In this document: one piece after another, positions 54,431 through 64,000 of the stretch
How the letters are laid out: each line of letters begins with the position of its first letter
Position numbering within the stretch: the first letter of the stretch is position 1
DNA from: Ceratodon purpureus
Lineage: Eukaryota; Streptophyta; Bryopsida; Pseudoditrichales; Ditrichaceae
Direction of reading: 5' to 3'
Assembly: GCA_014871385.1 (NCBI GenBank)
Contig: CM026426.1
Location: 70,847,287 to 70,911,286 of the forward strand
Length of the DNA: 64,000 nt
Program-made: the position numbers and the translations under genes
Notes under the pieces: generated by a model
Database searches by the model: none
What the model was told of the DNA's origin: nothing
What the model saw: the letters and a program-made list of their open reading frames with translations, nothing else

Positions 54431-55842
54431 AAGAAACAGTCCACCAGAAATGTTTTTTTTTCATGAACTTGTCCCTGGACATGTCAGGGACCTTGAGAAT
54501 AATCACCACTGATGGAGAGTGGGGACGGAGCTCAGATTGAGGATGCGCGACGTCACGTAGGTTTCGAGAAGCAGCCAGGCGTTTGGACATGGCGGAATGA
54601 TCTCGTCGCGGAGCCGACCGGACGCAGTCAACCCAGCGGCGAGCGCTACCGGAGCTGCCTCGTCCAGGCTGGCGACGGTCGGGGATTAATCCATGGCGAG
54701 CGTCTGACGACATGGGGGCGTACTCGCACGGTTGAATCGGGCGCTGGCGATTTGGTGGAGGCGGGGCGACGCATGCTGCGGATGTGGGAACCTCTTTGCA
54801 CATGGATTCCGACTCTGAGTCATGTCGCATGGCGGTCGGGCGGTCGAGCAGTAGCGCACGGCATCCGTTGTTGGGTATTGCGGCCGGGCTTGTGCGGGAC
54901 TGTGGCGATGGTGGTGTCGCGTGAGGCACTGCTCGCGTAATAATTGGCACGCCGGATGCGGAGGTGAGGCCGTTGGAAACCTTGACGTGGCGTATCATTT
55001 ACGATGCGTGTGGATCGATGGGAATTGGCGTGAGCTGGTGTGTGTTGGGAGCTCGGGACGGGAGTTTGATATTTTGATTGATTGGTTCGGGTTTTCGTTA
55101 AGATGTATCTTGTGACGTCGGAGAGTTCTGGCTGCCTTAGGTTGAGATTGCATGCACAGTCGGGTCCGCTGGGTTTGTTTCCGGGTGGTTTGGGCGCATT
55201 ATGGATTGGAAAGCGAAGCTGATTTTGATAAAGGCTCCATGCTGGGGGAGTGTACGGAAATGGCGCTTGGAGTGGGTTTGGGGGGATGGATCATGGGACA
55301 TGTTTCCGTTGCGTGTGACGTCGGTTGAAGAGATCATGGTGACATGTGGTGGAGGGGCCATGGGCTGCATCTTTGTGGGTCTGGTCCATTAAGTGCATGG
55401 GGGTGGGTAACAGTATCTAGGCCCGCGTCTTGGGCATGGCGAATGTCGAAAGCGGCACCGAGCTGTTTCCCAAAGAACGTGAGGAATGACGTTGCGGAAA
55501 TGGTCACGAGGAACCACGGGGTTCTGGCCATGGCGCCGATCGTGGCGTCTGTGCCATGCGAGAAATCAAAGTATCTTGACGTCGAGAAGGCAGAGATTTT
55601 TATTTTTTGCGGTTCCCCTGTTCTCTGCATGTTAGTTTATCATGGCGTCACGTTTTCGGGATCAACATTCGCTAATTGCATGGCGGGCGATACGTTGTTT
55701 GTGCAGCCAAGGTGTTCCAAATTATTTGGCAGAGACGGGTTGAGAAGATATATTCTTCCCATATCCTGCAGTCAGCGGCACTGGCGAAGGGCCAGGGCAT
55801 CGGTAAGTCGATGCGTGGACGGGCTGTGATCTCGGAGGAACG
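54431..55842. other. GC-richer region upstream of DRIP, no gene assigned
   Basis: Several overlapping frames on both strands (for example 54,512-54,940 and 55,344-55,829) come from high GC content and show no domain. It probably includes the DRIP promoter and 5' untranslated region. Confidence 0.3.
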
Positions 55843-57547
55843 ATGCCCTACAGTGGCAGGAGCGGCGGGACGTACAAGGAAGTGCGCGTACTGAAGGCGC
55901 CGCTCCTGGCATGCCTGACATGCCCTCTCTGCAGCTACCTGATCCGGGAAGCGACCACCATATCGGAGTGCCTGCACACGTTCTGCAGGGACTGTATCAC
56001 GTTGGAGCTGAGCAATGGCGACTCGGAGTGCTGCCCGATGTGCCAGGTGGGGCTGGGGACGCTCCCGCTGGAGAAGCTGCGGGCAGACCACCAATTGAAC
56101 GATTTGAAGGAGAAGCTGTTCCCGACGGACCCGAAGAAGCGGAAGCCAGGCGTGTCGTTAGACGGCCCGGAGACGTCGAACGCGACGAAGCGCAAGGAGA
56201 GATCGCTGTACTCGCTGGGGGTGAAGGGCTCGCAGGCTGTTAATCCGGGGTATGCGAGTCGCAAGACGAGGGCGTTGCCAGGTACGCATGGCAGCAGCGA
56301 GCCGAGCAGGATGGACGAGGATCTGGAGGATGGGGGCGATAGCGAGGATGAAGGCATCTCCGATGACTCTCCGAGCACCATGCTGCGGCTGGACTCGAGG
56401 GCGGTGTCTCACAAGGGGGGTTCCAGGAGACCGTCGCCGGAGGAAGGCGCTGAGGTGAAGGTGTATCTCCAGTCGGAGCCGAGGAGAGGGCGGGCGAATG
56501 CAGAGGAGTTGGCGTCGACCCCGATGGGCGACGGGGAGAAGGTGCGGGCATCGAACTCGAGGCCATGGACGACGTCGAAGCTGGGCAACCGGTCGGAGCT
56601 GGCGGTGTCGAATGGCAACAAGTCCGTGGCGACGGGAGCGGGGTCGAGGAGCGGGCAGGAATCGAGGAAGAGCAACGGGGCGTCGAACTCCGGGGGGGGG
56701 GGGGGGTGGGGAATTCCCATCGGCACTGGATGCGCTGGCGCAGGTGGCCAATGCGGATGCCGGCATGGAAGAGACGGGGTCCGGGCCCTCATCTCCATCT
56801 CGTGTGCTGGAGCTGCTGATCTCGGGCGTTGGGAACATCGGAGACGGGTCGAGGGACATGAAGGAGGGGGTGACTGGGAATGGTGGGTGGAGCCAGAAGG
56901 ACGGCGGTGCAGCGTTGCCGAACGGGCAGTCGCTGCAATCACGGCCAAAGCAGAGCCTGAACGGGGTGAAGGAGCGACCTTCGATCCTTCGGCCTAACAG
57001 TCGGACACTGTCGGGAGGCATGGTGGGAGGTCAGTCGTCTCGGGGCACTCCGAACGGCATATGGTTTCACCTGGAATCCGGGGACATCCCGGCCGGGGAG
57101 GATGCGCTCCCGGCGCTGTCATCCCCCTTCGTGCGAATCAAGGATGGAAAGCTGCCGGTGTATCACATGAAGAAATACCTGGTGCAGAAGCTGGCACACA
57201 AGGTGAAGAGCGAGATGGAAGTGGAGATCACGTGCCGGGGTCAGCCGGTGGTGTCGAGCCTGCCCCTGGAAAGCATCCGGGACATATGGTTCAGTGCACA
57301 GATCCCGGAGCAGCCGCAGGCACAAGCACAGGCACAAACACAAGGTCAGGGTGCAGGACAGGGGGAGACGTCTGGTGCAGCGGCGAACGGGAGCAGTTCG
57401 TCGTATTTCCCTTCGGCGAAGGACTTTCTGATGGTGCTGACGTACAGGAGGCATCGAAAACCCAGGATCACCTCGGGAGAGTGTGTAGTTTCGGGCCTTT
57501 TTGGTTCTGGAGAGGTTCAGATATGCGGAAGTCATGGGCACGTCTGA
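55843..57547 (+). CDS. DRIP: DRIP-like RING E3 ubiquitin ligase with RAWUL domain (frameshift at G15)
   Basis: ATG 55,843. The RING finger is complete at residues 26-67 (CPLCSYLI, CLHTFCRDC, CCPMC). It is followed by PLEKLRADHQLNDLKEKLFP, as in Arabidopsis DRIP1/DRIP2, which ubiquitinate DREB2A, and in PCGF-type proteins. A long Ser/Gly-rich linker follows. The C-terminal RAWUL-type ubiquitin-like domain (FVRIKDGKLPVYHMKKYLVQ, then KDFLMVLTYRR) is in another frame. The switch falls in a G15 run (56,692-56,706), so one base too many (or two too few) explains it. Otherwise no stop occurs. It has no intron over about 1.7 kb, whereas angiosperm DRIP genes have several. It is the clearest host gene here. 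Confidence 0.88.
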
Positions 57548-57609
57548 CCTGGAAAAGAGAGGGGAGCTGCAGAGAGCTCCGGCATGAGAAAGACGGCGAG
57601 TGACTACGT

Positions 57610-59190
57610 ATTAGTGCGAGACAGTGAGATCATTAGAGGCTGCAAAGGTAGTTAAATAGGTGACCGAGCCCAAGGTTCGACAATTTTGTCGATTGATTGA
57701 TTTGTACCGTGGATTTATCCGACATTGAGTGTTGTGGCCTTTTGACCGAATTCAGAGGGAGTGTTACGTTTGTGGAAAAGAGAGTTTGTTGTTGAAAATT
57801 TGGGATGGTTCGTGTTGTGTGCCTTCCGTGTATGTTAGACACAGCTTGCATGGCTTCAAATATTCAGTCAACCACTTTCTTTGTCTAATGTCATCATGGA
57901 CAATTTTTTTTTGTTTTCGGATGAAGGCCTAAGGTATACACACCTATGACCGAAAACTTAAGCATTTCAGCATAGTAAAGCTTGGGTTATCACTAAGGAG
58001 TTATTTTTTGTATGTAGGAACATAAAGTTCATGAAAAATGAGCATTTTTTCAAAATTCATTTGATATAATTCGAATTACTACAAATTTTTATGTTCAAAA
58101 GTGGCCTAGACCCCATGATTGATATATAGGTTTTTCCATGACCGACAATACTCAGATTAGTGAACAAACATAAGACTATTTATTTCCTTGAACAAAAGTA
58201 ACACTCGTAGAGGCATTCTGCTGGAGGACGCATCCGAAATCTAATGTTCATCAATTATCCGTTACTGATTTTCCATTGCTCTGCAACGGGGAAGCCTACT
58301 TATCTGTCATCCGTTCATTATCGGTCATGGATGTGTATACCTTACACAGGAGTTGACCTGAGTCGAGATTCAGGGGGGAAGCACAGTAAAGTGTACCACA
58401 AAGTGCAATGTGTGAGCAGTTTTCAGTGGATTTCCAGTGCCTCGTTCGGGTACTTAGGGAACGAGGGGTTGTTGAACTGCCGAATTTCTCATTAGGGTTT
58501 TGCGTGACACTTGGCTACTTGTTACGGAATAGACACAAATTACAAGCGAGTCCTCTTCATGGCTTTGAGTCCAGCGTAGGGCGGTGTCAATGCAATGCAG
58601 CCGTTTTCGAGCTTCAGCAGGATGATATTTTTTTTCCGGGGGGGGGGGAAAACCCAAGCTTGCAGGTGCAATTCTGATTGCATTGATGCATGTGGGGGGC
58701 TAGGATGGGGATATTTGGTAGGCCGCATGTAGTAGCGCTTAGGGGGCTTGGAGATTTGCAGTTCATTGTCCGATCACTTTCTCTCGCAGAGCAGGGAGTA
58801 GAACCGTCAATGATGAACAAGGAATCTTGGGTTTATGCTATGCTGGAGAGAAACGACCACTGCGAGGAATGTCGGCGTCGGTGGCTTGATAGAGCGATGT
58901 TGGCAACCTCAAGATTCCATCGAAGAGAGGAGTGTTCAGATTGTGCTCTGCATGAAGTTTGTTGTACCTGTTGGTATAGGGCTCGGGGAAATTGGTTGTA
59001 GCGTTCAGGATTTTTAGGGTTTGGTCTTCCCGAGAGCTACACCGTGAGGTTCAATGAAAGGGTAGTTGTGTCCGTGTAGTGTTGGGCAAAATTCGGGGTA
59101 GGGTTTGGAGTCCCTAGGGTTATGTCAATTTTTGTAGCACATCGACTGTTCTTGTGAAGGTGCAGCAGAGTTAAGCGAGTTGCCTTCTGG
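57610..59190. other. No gene recognised
   Basis: Short frames only. One at 58,690-59,001 is Cys/Arg-rich without a known pattern. A G11 run lies at 58,638-58,648. Confidence 0.3.
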
Positions 59191-59865
59191 ATGGCATCTG
59201 CGCGGCTTGAGCCGGCTACTGCGCTCCCAAAAAATGACGGTGACCTAAACAGAAAGCGTGTAGAGAGAATGAAGTTTGCAAAGGCTTTGTCTAAAAGGTG
59301 TAAGTGGAGTGTGCAGGATTTTGCAGAGAAGCTGAAGTACAAGGACGCTGGGATTTGTGGAAAGACTGAGTGCGGGACCTCCCACATCAGCGACGCCCAT
59401 TTAAAGCGTGTTTTTCTAACGAAGGGTGGTAGCGGACTCCGGGTGGTGCCGAATGAGCACATTACCGAGGTAGAATGTACTACAGTGTGCCAGCTGTATC
59501 TGTCGATTTACAACCATCCACCGCCCAATAAGGAGTACGCAAGGTATTTTTTGAGAAGTTGGTTGGCCGAGAGAGAGGGGAGGGCCAAGATCAACTGGGC
59601 AAAATTTGCCTTCGACATCTGCCGGAAGCAGTATGTGTCGTGGAAGAGGGATGGGAGAGTGGAGGAGGCGTGTCGAGCAAAATGGGATGACATTCAGACC
59701 ATTGGGGGTGCAGAGAGCTCACGGCTAGAAGTAGACCAAGGAGACCGTCGTCAAATTGGAGCAACATGTGAAGCTATTTGTTTCACAGTGGAGCAGACTT
59801 CGTCGGTGATGGAAATGTTGAGGGCAGCTGAGCAGGACAACGACTCCATCGGCCCAAAGCTGTAA
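59191..59865 (+). CDS. 224-aa protein, distantly like part of the transposon cargo protein
   Basis: It starts at ATG with a clean frame to TAA. The sequence is basic and helical with one globular region. By eye that region follows the same pattern as residues about 145-260 of the cargo gene at 20 kb. Both have DFAEK/DFAAE, then S-D-x2-(L/V)-(K/R)-R-(V/F), and then (I/V)NW-x2-F followed by a basic stretch (KINWAKF against RVNWCAF). If so, this is a related gene or a remnant of another copy of that element. No enzyme motif is seen and no TIR was found around it. Confidence 0.5.
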   Translation: MASARLEPATALPKNDGDLNRKRVERMKFAKALSKRCKWSVQDFAEKLKYKDAGICGKTECGTSHISDAHLKRVFLTKGGSGLRVVPNEHITEVECTTVCQLYLSIYNHPPPNKEYARYFLRSWLAEREGRAKINWAKFAFDICRKQYVSWKRDGRVEEACRAKWDDIQTIGGAESSRLEVDQGDRRQIGATCEAICFTVEQTSSVMEMLRAAEQDNDSIGPKL

Positions 59866-59869
59866 GACA

Positions 59870-61610
59870 CACCCTGTTTTTTGAAGCACACTTGTATTCG
59901 TTGATGCATGGGCTTGCTACGAAGTGCTCTAGTTAAAGTAACATTTTCTCTTTGCAGCTTGGGAGATAGCAGACTGCGCTCTTATTGTCATTGTGCTGCC
60001 CGATGTTCTTCGAGTATTCAGTGATGTTCAAATGTCTAGTTACATATTTGATTGGTCCTCTTTGGCATGAATGCTGATGTCAAAATTCTAGGTTTACAGA
60101 TTTAATTGGTCCTCTACACAAATGATTGTTGTCCACACCATGGTTGATAACGTGGTTTTGCACCAGCACTTTAGGTACTACACCGTGTTTGCATTCTTTC
60201 TCTCCTAGATAAAGTGATTTAAAACGTGGGAAATGACTACTGCTCTTGGTCATTAAAGTTTAGTGAAATCCAGATTATAACAAAGGTGTTCAAACGCTAA
60301 CAGGTCAGACATGTAGTGTGCATGTTCTCTTGGAGAGCTCAAACCTCGAAATCATCACGTATTTCTATAGCCAATATATTATCAAGATTTGCATGAGAAG
60401 AAATGTTTCCATAACAGTGCTCAGCAGCGTCTAGGGTCATCCGATAATATAGATTACTCATGCTTTTGATGAATGGAATATTCCATCAAGCAGTCGACTT
60501 AGTTCTAAATAATAACCGAAGTGAGTGAATTTCCATTGTCATTGCTCAATCGCAGAAGCATTGCTACTCCGTTGGTCTTTAGTTTTTGTTAGTTGCAATC
60601 GTCAAGTATAAACACAACATTCAAAACCGCTTACAAACAAATTGTGTATGGTTTAGAATACGCTGCATAGAAACAGGGAGTTGGTGAAAGAATGTAAGTT
60701 GTTTCCAGGAGTCTAACAGGCTAATTGACCAATAATCTGAACAAATTAGCACGACTTTTTGACGCTATATTCGATAATGAACAGAGTTTCAAGAAGGTGT
60801 TTTCAATTCAGACATCTAACATACGAAAAAAATGCGACTCCTTGTTAGGTTAGTTGTTTAAGATAATCATGTTCTGATTTGGATGTTTAGAAGAAGGTAA
60901 CAGTACATGGAGTGAATCGTATCTGTGCATGGAAGCGGACAATTCACGGAGCCAGTGTTGAAGGAAAAAAAAGGTGTTGCGAAATGTAATTTGGGGCACA
61001 ATGAAGGGGTTACCTGCCCTGGAAGCCAAGGAATTTGGGGAGCAGTGGAAGACAAGGAGCAAGGAAGTTCAGTTCAATACGACGACACTGGCAGTCGCTA
61101 GGGTCCTTAGGTCTCACGGAATAGTATAAAGAAGAACGACTACCGTAGGATAGACACTCCTCAGTTTGTCTATGAGGCGTAGTTTTGAGTCTAGACAGTT
61201 GAACTTCTTCTTTTGTGCTTACAGGGCCTTAGTCTGGGGACCCTTGGATAATCTGTACTGTGATTAAGACTTTGGAAATACTACTCTCTCTTCCTCCCCT
61301 ATTCGGCTCTCTGCGTTTTCCTTCCCCTTTTTATATTCATTGCTTGTTGGGCAGTTGTGATTTCTTGTGGTTACTTGAGTACCGTGGATACGTTGGGGAA
61401 GCCAAGGTAAGCTACTGTGCGTACAGTACCCTCTCATGCTCTCGACTCGATAGTTTTTTCCCCTTACACTCTACACTTAGTCTCTTCTCGGGTACCAATC
61501 TTCACTTAGCCTCATACACTCCCTTAGGCTTCCTTCCTTGACTGATTCCCTTCTTCTCTTCTTAAGTTACCAAGTTAGTCCTCGCTCACACTTCCATCTC
61601 AAGACCCCAA
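59870..61610. other. No gene; probably ends with the 5' LTR of Ty3 copy 2
   Basis: No supported frame. The LTR should end at ACATAACA near 61,617. A TATA-like AGTATAAAG at 61,122-61,130 could be its promoter. The LTR start could not be fixed because the 3' LTR lies outside the window. Confidence 0.3.
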
Positions 61611-61694
61611 CATAACATTTTGGCGACCATGTTGGGGATGGAGTCTTGAGATTGTCTTTCCAAAACATTCTTTTCAAATTTCCTAGTCTGAATC

Positions 61695-62790
61695 ATGCTA
61701 CCACGAAAAGTTGCTACTGAAAGAAATAATGAAGCAGAAGATACTGCACAGCAAGAAGACCCTGATGCCACAAAAGATATCCTACAATGGATGAAACAAC
61801 AAATGACCGACTTAGCTGCAAAAAATGATGCCACGAACACTAAGCTAGAAACACTTAGTCTCCAATACCAAAATCTCTAGGGAAACCGTATTCACGAGGC
61901 TAACAACATAACCCCCCAAGCTTCCGAAAACCCCTTGGAAGTTAGTAGATCCCCGACGATACCACAAGAAAACGGCATCGCTGCAACCTTTCCCAGCAGT
62001 GTTGACGTGGACAGACATGCCAAGCTACCAAAGATTCCTTACCCAGTATTCGATGAAACTGGGGATCCAGATTGGCACATCCGCCGTTTCAAGGTTATTG
62101 CCCGTACAAACAGTGTGTCAAATAGTGCAGACCTGCAAAATATATTTGGCACTACACTCCAAGGTAACCATATTAATTGGTACATTGACTTTGAAACCGA
62201 CCATTCCCAAGCCACCTGGGAAGACATGGAACGAAGTTTCTTACAGAAATTCCGAAAACTCAAAACAAGTTCAGAAATATTGAGGGCCCTGGAAACCATA
62301 ATACAGGACCGGAACGAACCAGTGGACAAATTCTATGACCACTTCAAGCTATTGGCCGATAAGCTCAACCAAAGACCAAAATAAGATTATCTCTGCAAAT
62401 GGTTCAAAAAGGGATTGTTACCCCGGATACAACAAGGAATAGTTATCCGTGGAGTAAAAACATTGAATGACATTCTCACGGCAGCCAATGACATTAGCCG
62501 AGGATTAGAGGTACTGAATAAAAACCAAGCACCCTTGCTACCTATCCCAACCTATCGAACAGAACCTAGACCTACGGCTCAGCCCTGCAACCATTGTGGA
62601 AAAATCCACCCTTGACGCGGTTTGTATGCCCCTCGTTCTTCTCGACCAGAAGAAAATAGGAGACCAAGGAACACTGCGCCTGCTATGTACCCAGAGGAGA
62701 TAAACGTGGATGCCTTCCAGCACGGTTGAAGTGACGCTTGCTAGGAGTGTGGATCACTTCACCACTGTAGAGGCCAGTGCCCGCAACTTT
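61695..62790 (+). pseudogene. Ty3 copy 2 gag
   Basis: One frame gives MLPRKVATERN, a capsid region (YPVFDETGDPDWHIRRFKVI, WEDMERSFLQKFRKL) and knuckles CNHCGKIH and C-x2-C-x4-H-x4-C near 62,740. In-frame stops fall at 61,878, 62,382, 62,613 and near 62,726 and 62,741. The last stop follows the first Cys of the knuckle and is shared with copy 1. Capsid assembly and RNA binding are the family's role; this copy cannot make full gag without readthrough. Confidence 0.8.
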
Positions 62791-63086
62791 ACCAACGATG
62801 GGGCTCAAACCGCCCATCCTCGGATACCCATGGAAATATACTCCTAGAGGGTCCAAGGAATAACAATATGCCCAGAAGGGGAGGAGTAACTCTCACAGAG
62901 GTCCACGACCCTGAGACCAATGTATCCACCATTAGTACTGCCGTGATTAGCACCTGATCCAAAGTCACCCAGGCCCGCCACGTAGTAGAACATAGAAAGC
63001 CTTTTCCTGAAAACCACTGGGACAGATTACATGAGATTAGGACGGACTTACAAAGGGGACTCGAAAGGTCAACCAAGGATCCAACC

Positions 63087-63942
63087 ATGCAGGCTATCCT
63101 AGAGGATACCAACGTCACTTTTACATTGTCGAAACTTATCAAGCTAAGCCTTGAACTTCAGAAATATCTGCAACAAGCCACCATGCCAACCACGGTATTT
63201 GATCCAACCGTGGTAGAAATCAATGCTACTACATTAGATCCTGATGCAGCAGTAATACATCTGCAGTTACGCAACCACGAACTCACCAATGTGTTAGTAG
63301 ACGGAGGGTCCGGAGTAAATGTCATGAGCAATCATTTACGTAGAAAATTAGGATTACCACCCCCTAAAACAGCACAGTTCATCTTAAGAATGGCCAATGA
63401 TGCACCTCTCACTCCCTGTAATCCTAGGACGTCCTTGGTTACGAGACATGAATGCTATATATGATTGGTCACGCAATCAAATACCCATTCATTGTCATGG
63501 AAAAACAGTAGTCATCCCAGTAAATGGATGCATAACTAATGCCAAAGCCGATCAAATCCGTCACAAAGCCGGAACGAGTTGGGCCCAAGGCTTGTCCCAG
63601 GACCAAGAAGCCCTGGTGTTTCACGCAAACCCCAACCTAGTAGCCTTGGCAGAAATCCACTTCGCAAGTTTAGTAACCGATCAAGAAAAACTAGACATAC
63701 CTGCCCACTTCTCCAAGGAAATCCAGGAAACCGTGATTGTCAATGCAACCCTTGCCAAAACTGCCCTGCAAACCAAGGTCGTCACAGGATGGACACATGG
63801 AGCCAAGGATAAAGTTGAACTAATTAACCTTGGAACAGAAGAGAACCCCAAATTCTTCAAGATAAATGCCGATGCTCCCAACCAAATCAAGCAAGACACT
63901 ATTACGGATGTACTGCTTTTACTACAAGCCAGGAGTTATTGA
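63087..63942 (+). pseudogene. Ty3 copy 2 protease and start of pol
   Basis: The protease active site VLVDGGSGVN is intact. A deletion of roughly 100 bp near 63,418 removes the flap region present in copy 1 and shifts the frame, which resumes at LPVILGRPWLRDMNA. The pol lead-in (IPAHFSKEIQE, VVTGWTHGAKDKVEL) follows and ends at a stop at 63,942 after similarity to copy 1 is lost. Confidence 0.75.
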
Positions 63943-64000
63943 AGGAAACAAGATCCTTTTTGATCATTGAGTCTTGGGTGAATTAAATGTTAGGGCTACT

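Larger units (their letters stand above)
61617..64000 (+). mobile_element. Ty3/gypsy-type retrotransposon, copy 2, cut by window end
   Basis: Same family as copy 1. The primer-binding site is TGGCGACCATGTTGGGGA (61,621-61,638). Gag starts at 61,695, protease follows near 63,290, and the lead-in to reverse transcriptase is reached before similarity ends. It is less decayed than copy 1 but still broken. After about 63,893 the sequence no longer matches copy 1, which suggests a deletion or another insertion. Confidence 0.85.

Noticed and set aside
54429..54998. Minus-strand 189-codon frame
   Set aside because: It overlaps another long frame on the opposite strand in GC-rich DNA and has no domain; chance is likely.
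1..64000. CRISPR arrays, rRNA genes, bacterial operons
   Set aside because: No regularly spaced short repeats with unique spacers, no rRNA-like sequence, and the introns and gene families are eukaryotic.

Overview
This window is eukaryotic nuclear DNA from a streptophyte (plant lineage). The evidence is a DRIP-type RING/RAWUL E3 ligase (55.8-57.5 kb), a plant SUVR-class SET domain, GT-AG introns, and hAT, Ty3 and piggyBac elements. Full-length piggyBac transposases make an angiosperm unlikely. A charophycean alga, bryophyte, lycophyte or fern fits better, but I cannot name the species. Almost everything is nested or decayed mobile DNA, and only DRIP and perhaps one small gene near 59.2 kb look like host genes.

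Layout. 0-8.1 kb: broken genes, including a NIF/FCP-like phosphatase pseudogene, a DUF659-type hAT pseudogene and a kinase-like pseudogene. 9.2-13.4 kb: a decayed Ty3 element lacking the integrase core. 14.3-15.1 kb: a minus-strand Ty3 gag-like fragment. 16.2-35.4 kb: piggyBac copy 2, split by a 14.5-kb element at 17,231-31,743. 36.3-36.6 kb: a MITE. 36.6-44.7 kb: two almost identical 3.8-kb hAT elements facing each other around a 385-bp spacer. 45.3-51.4 kb: a complete piggyBac (copy 1) with 15-bp TIRs and TTAA at both ends. 51.4-55.8 kb: no assigned genes. 55.8-57.5 kb: DRIP. 59.2-59.9 kb: a small gene resembling part of the big element's cargo gene. 61.6 kb to the end: a second Ty3 copy cut by the window edge.

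The most interesting object is the 14.5-kb element. It has 18-bp TIRs (GGGTGGAAGTACACTAGA), a 4-bp AGGG target duplication and GTAC-rich DNA throughout. Removing it with one AGGG rejoins the piggyBac reading frame in phase. On the minus strand it carries a DDE-type transposase gene (D, D and E motifs visible). On the plus strand, convergently, it carries a gene with a coiled coil, a RING-like Cys/His domain, a Glu/Lys-rich region and a complete pre-SET/SET/post-SET H3K9-methyltransferase module. Splice sites in matching phase allow all of these to be one protein. This looks like a DNA transposon that carries its own chromatin-modifying enzyme.

The second notable structure is the hAT pair. Its 8-bp target duplications are exchanged between the two copies exactly as expected if the spacer was inverted between two oppositely oriented insertions. 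A third theme is that several reading frames break at long G/C homopolymers (G15 in DRIP, G14 in piggyBac 2, C10 in the transposase, G8 versus G7 between hAT copies). Sequence-length errors or real slippage should be considered before calling these genes dead.
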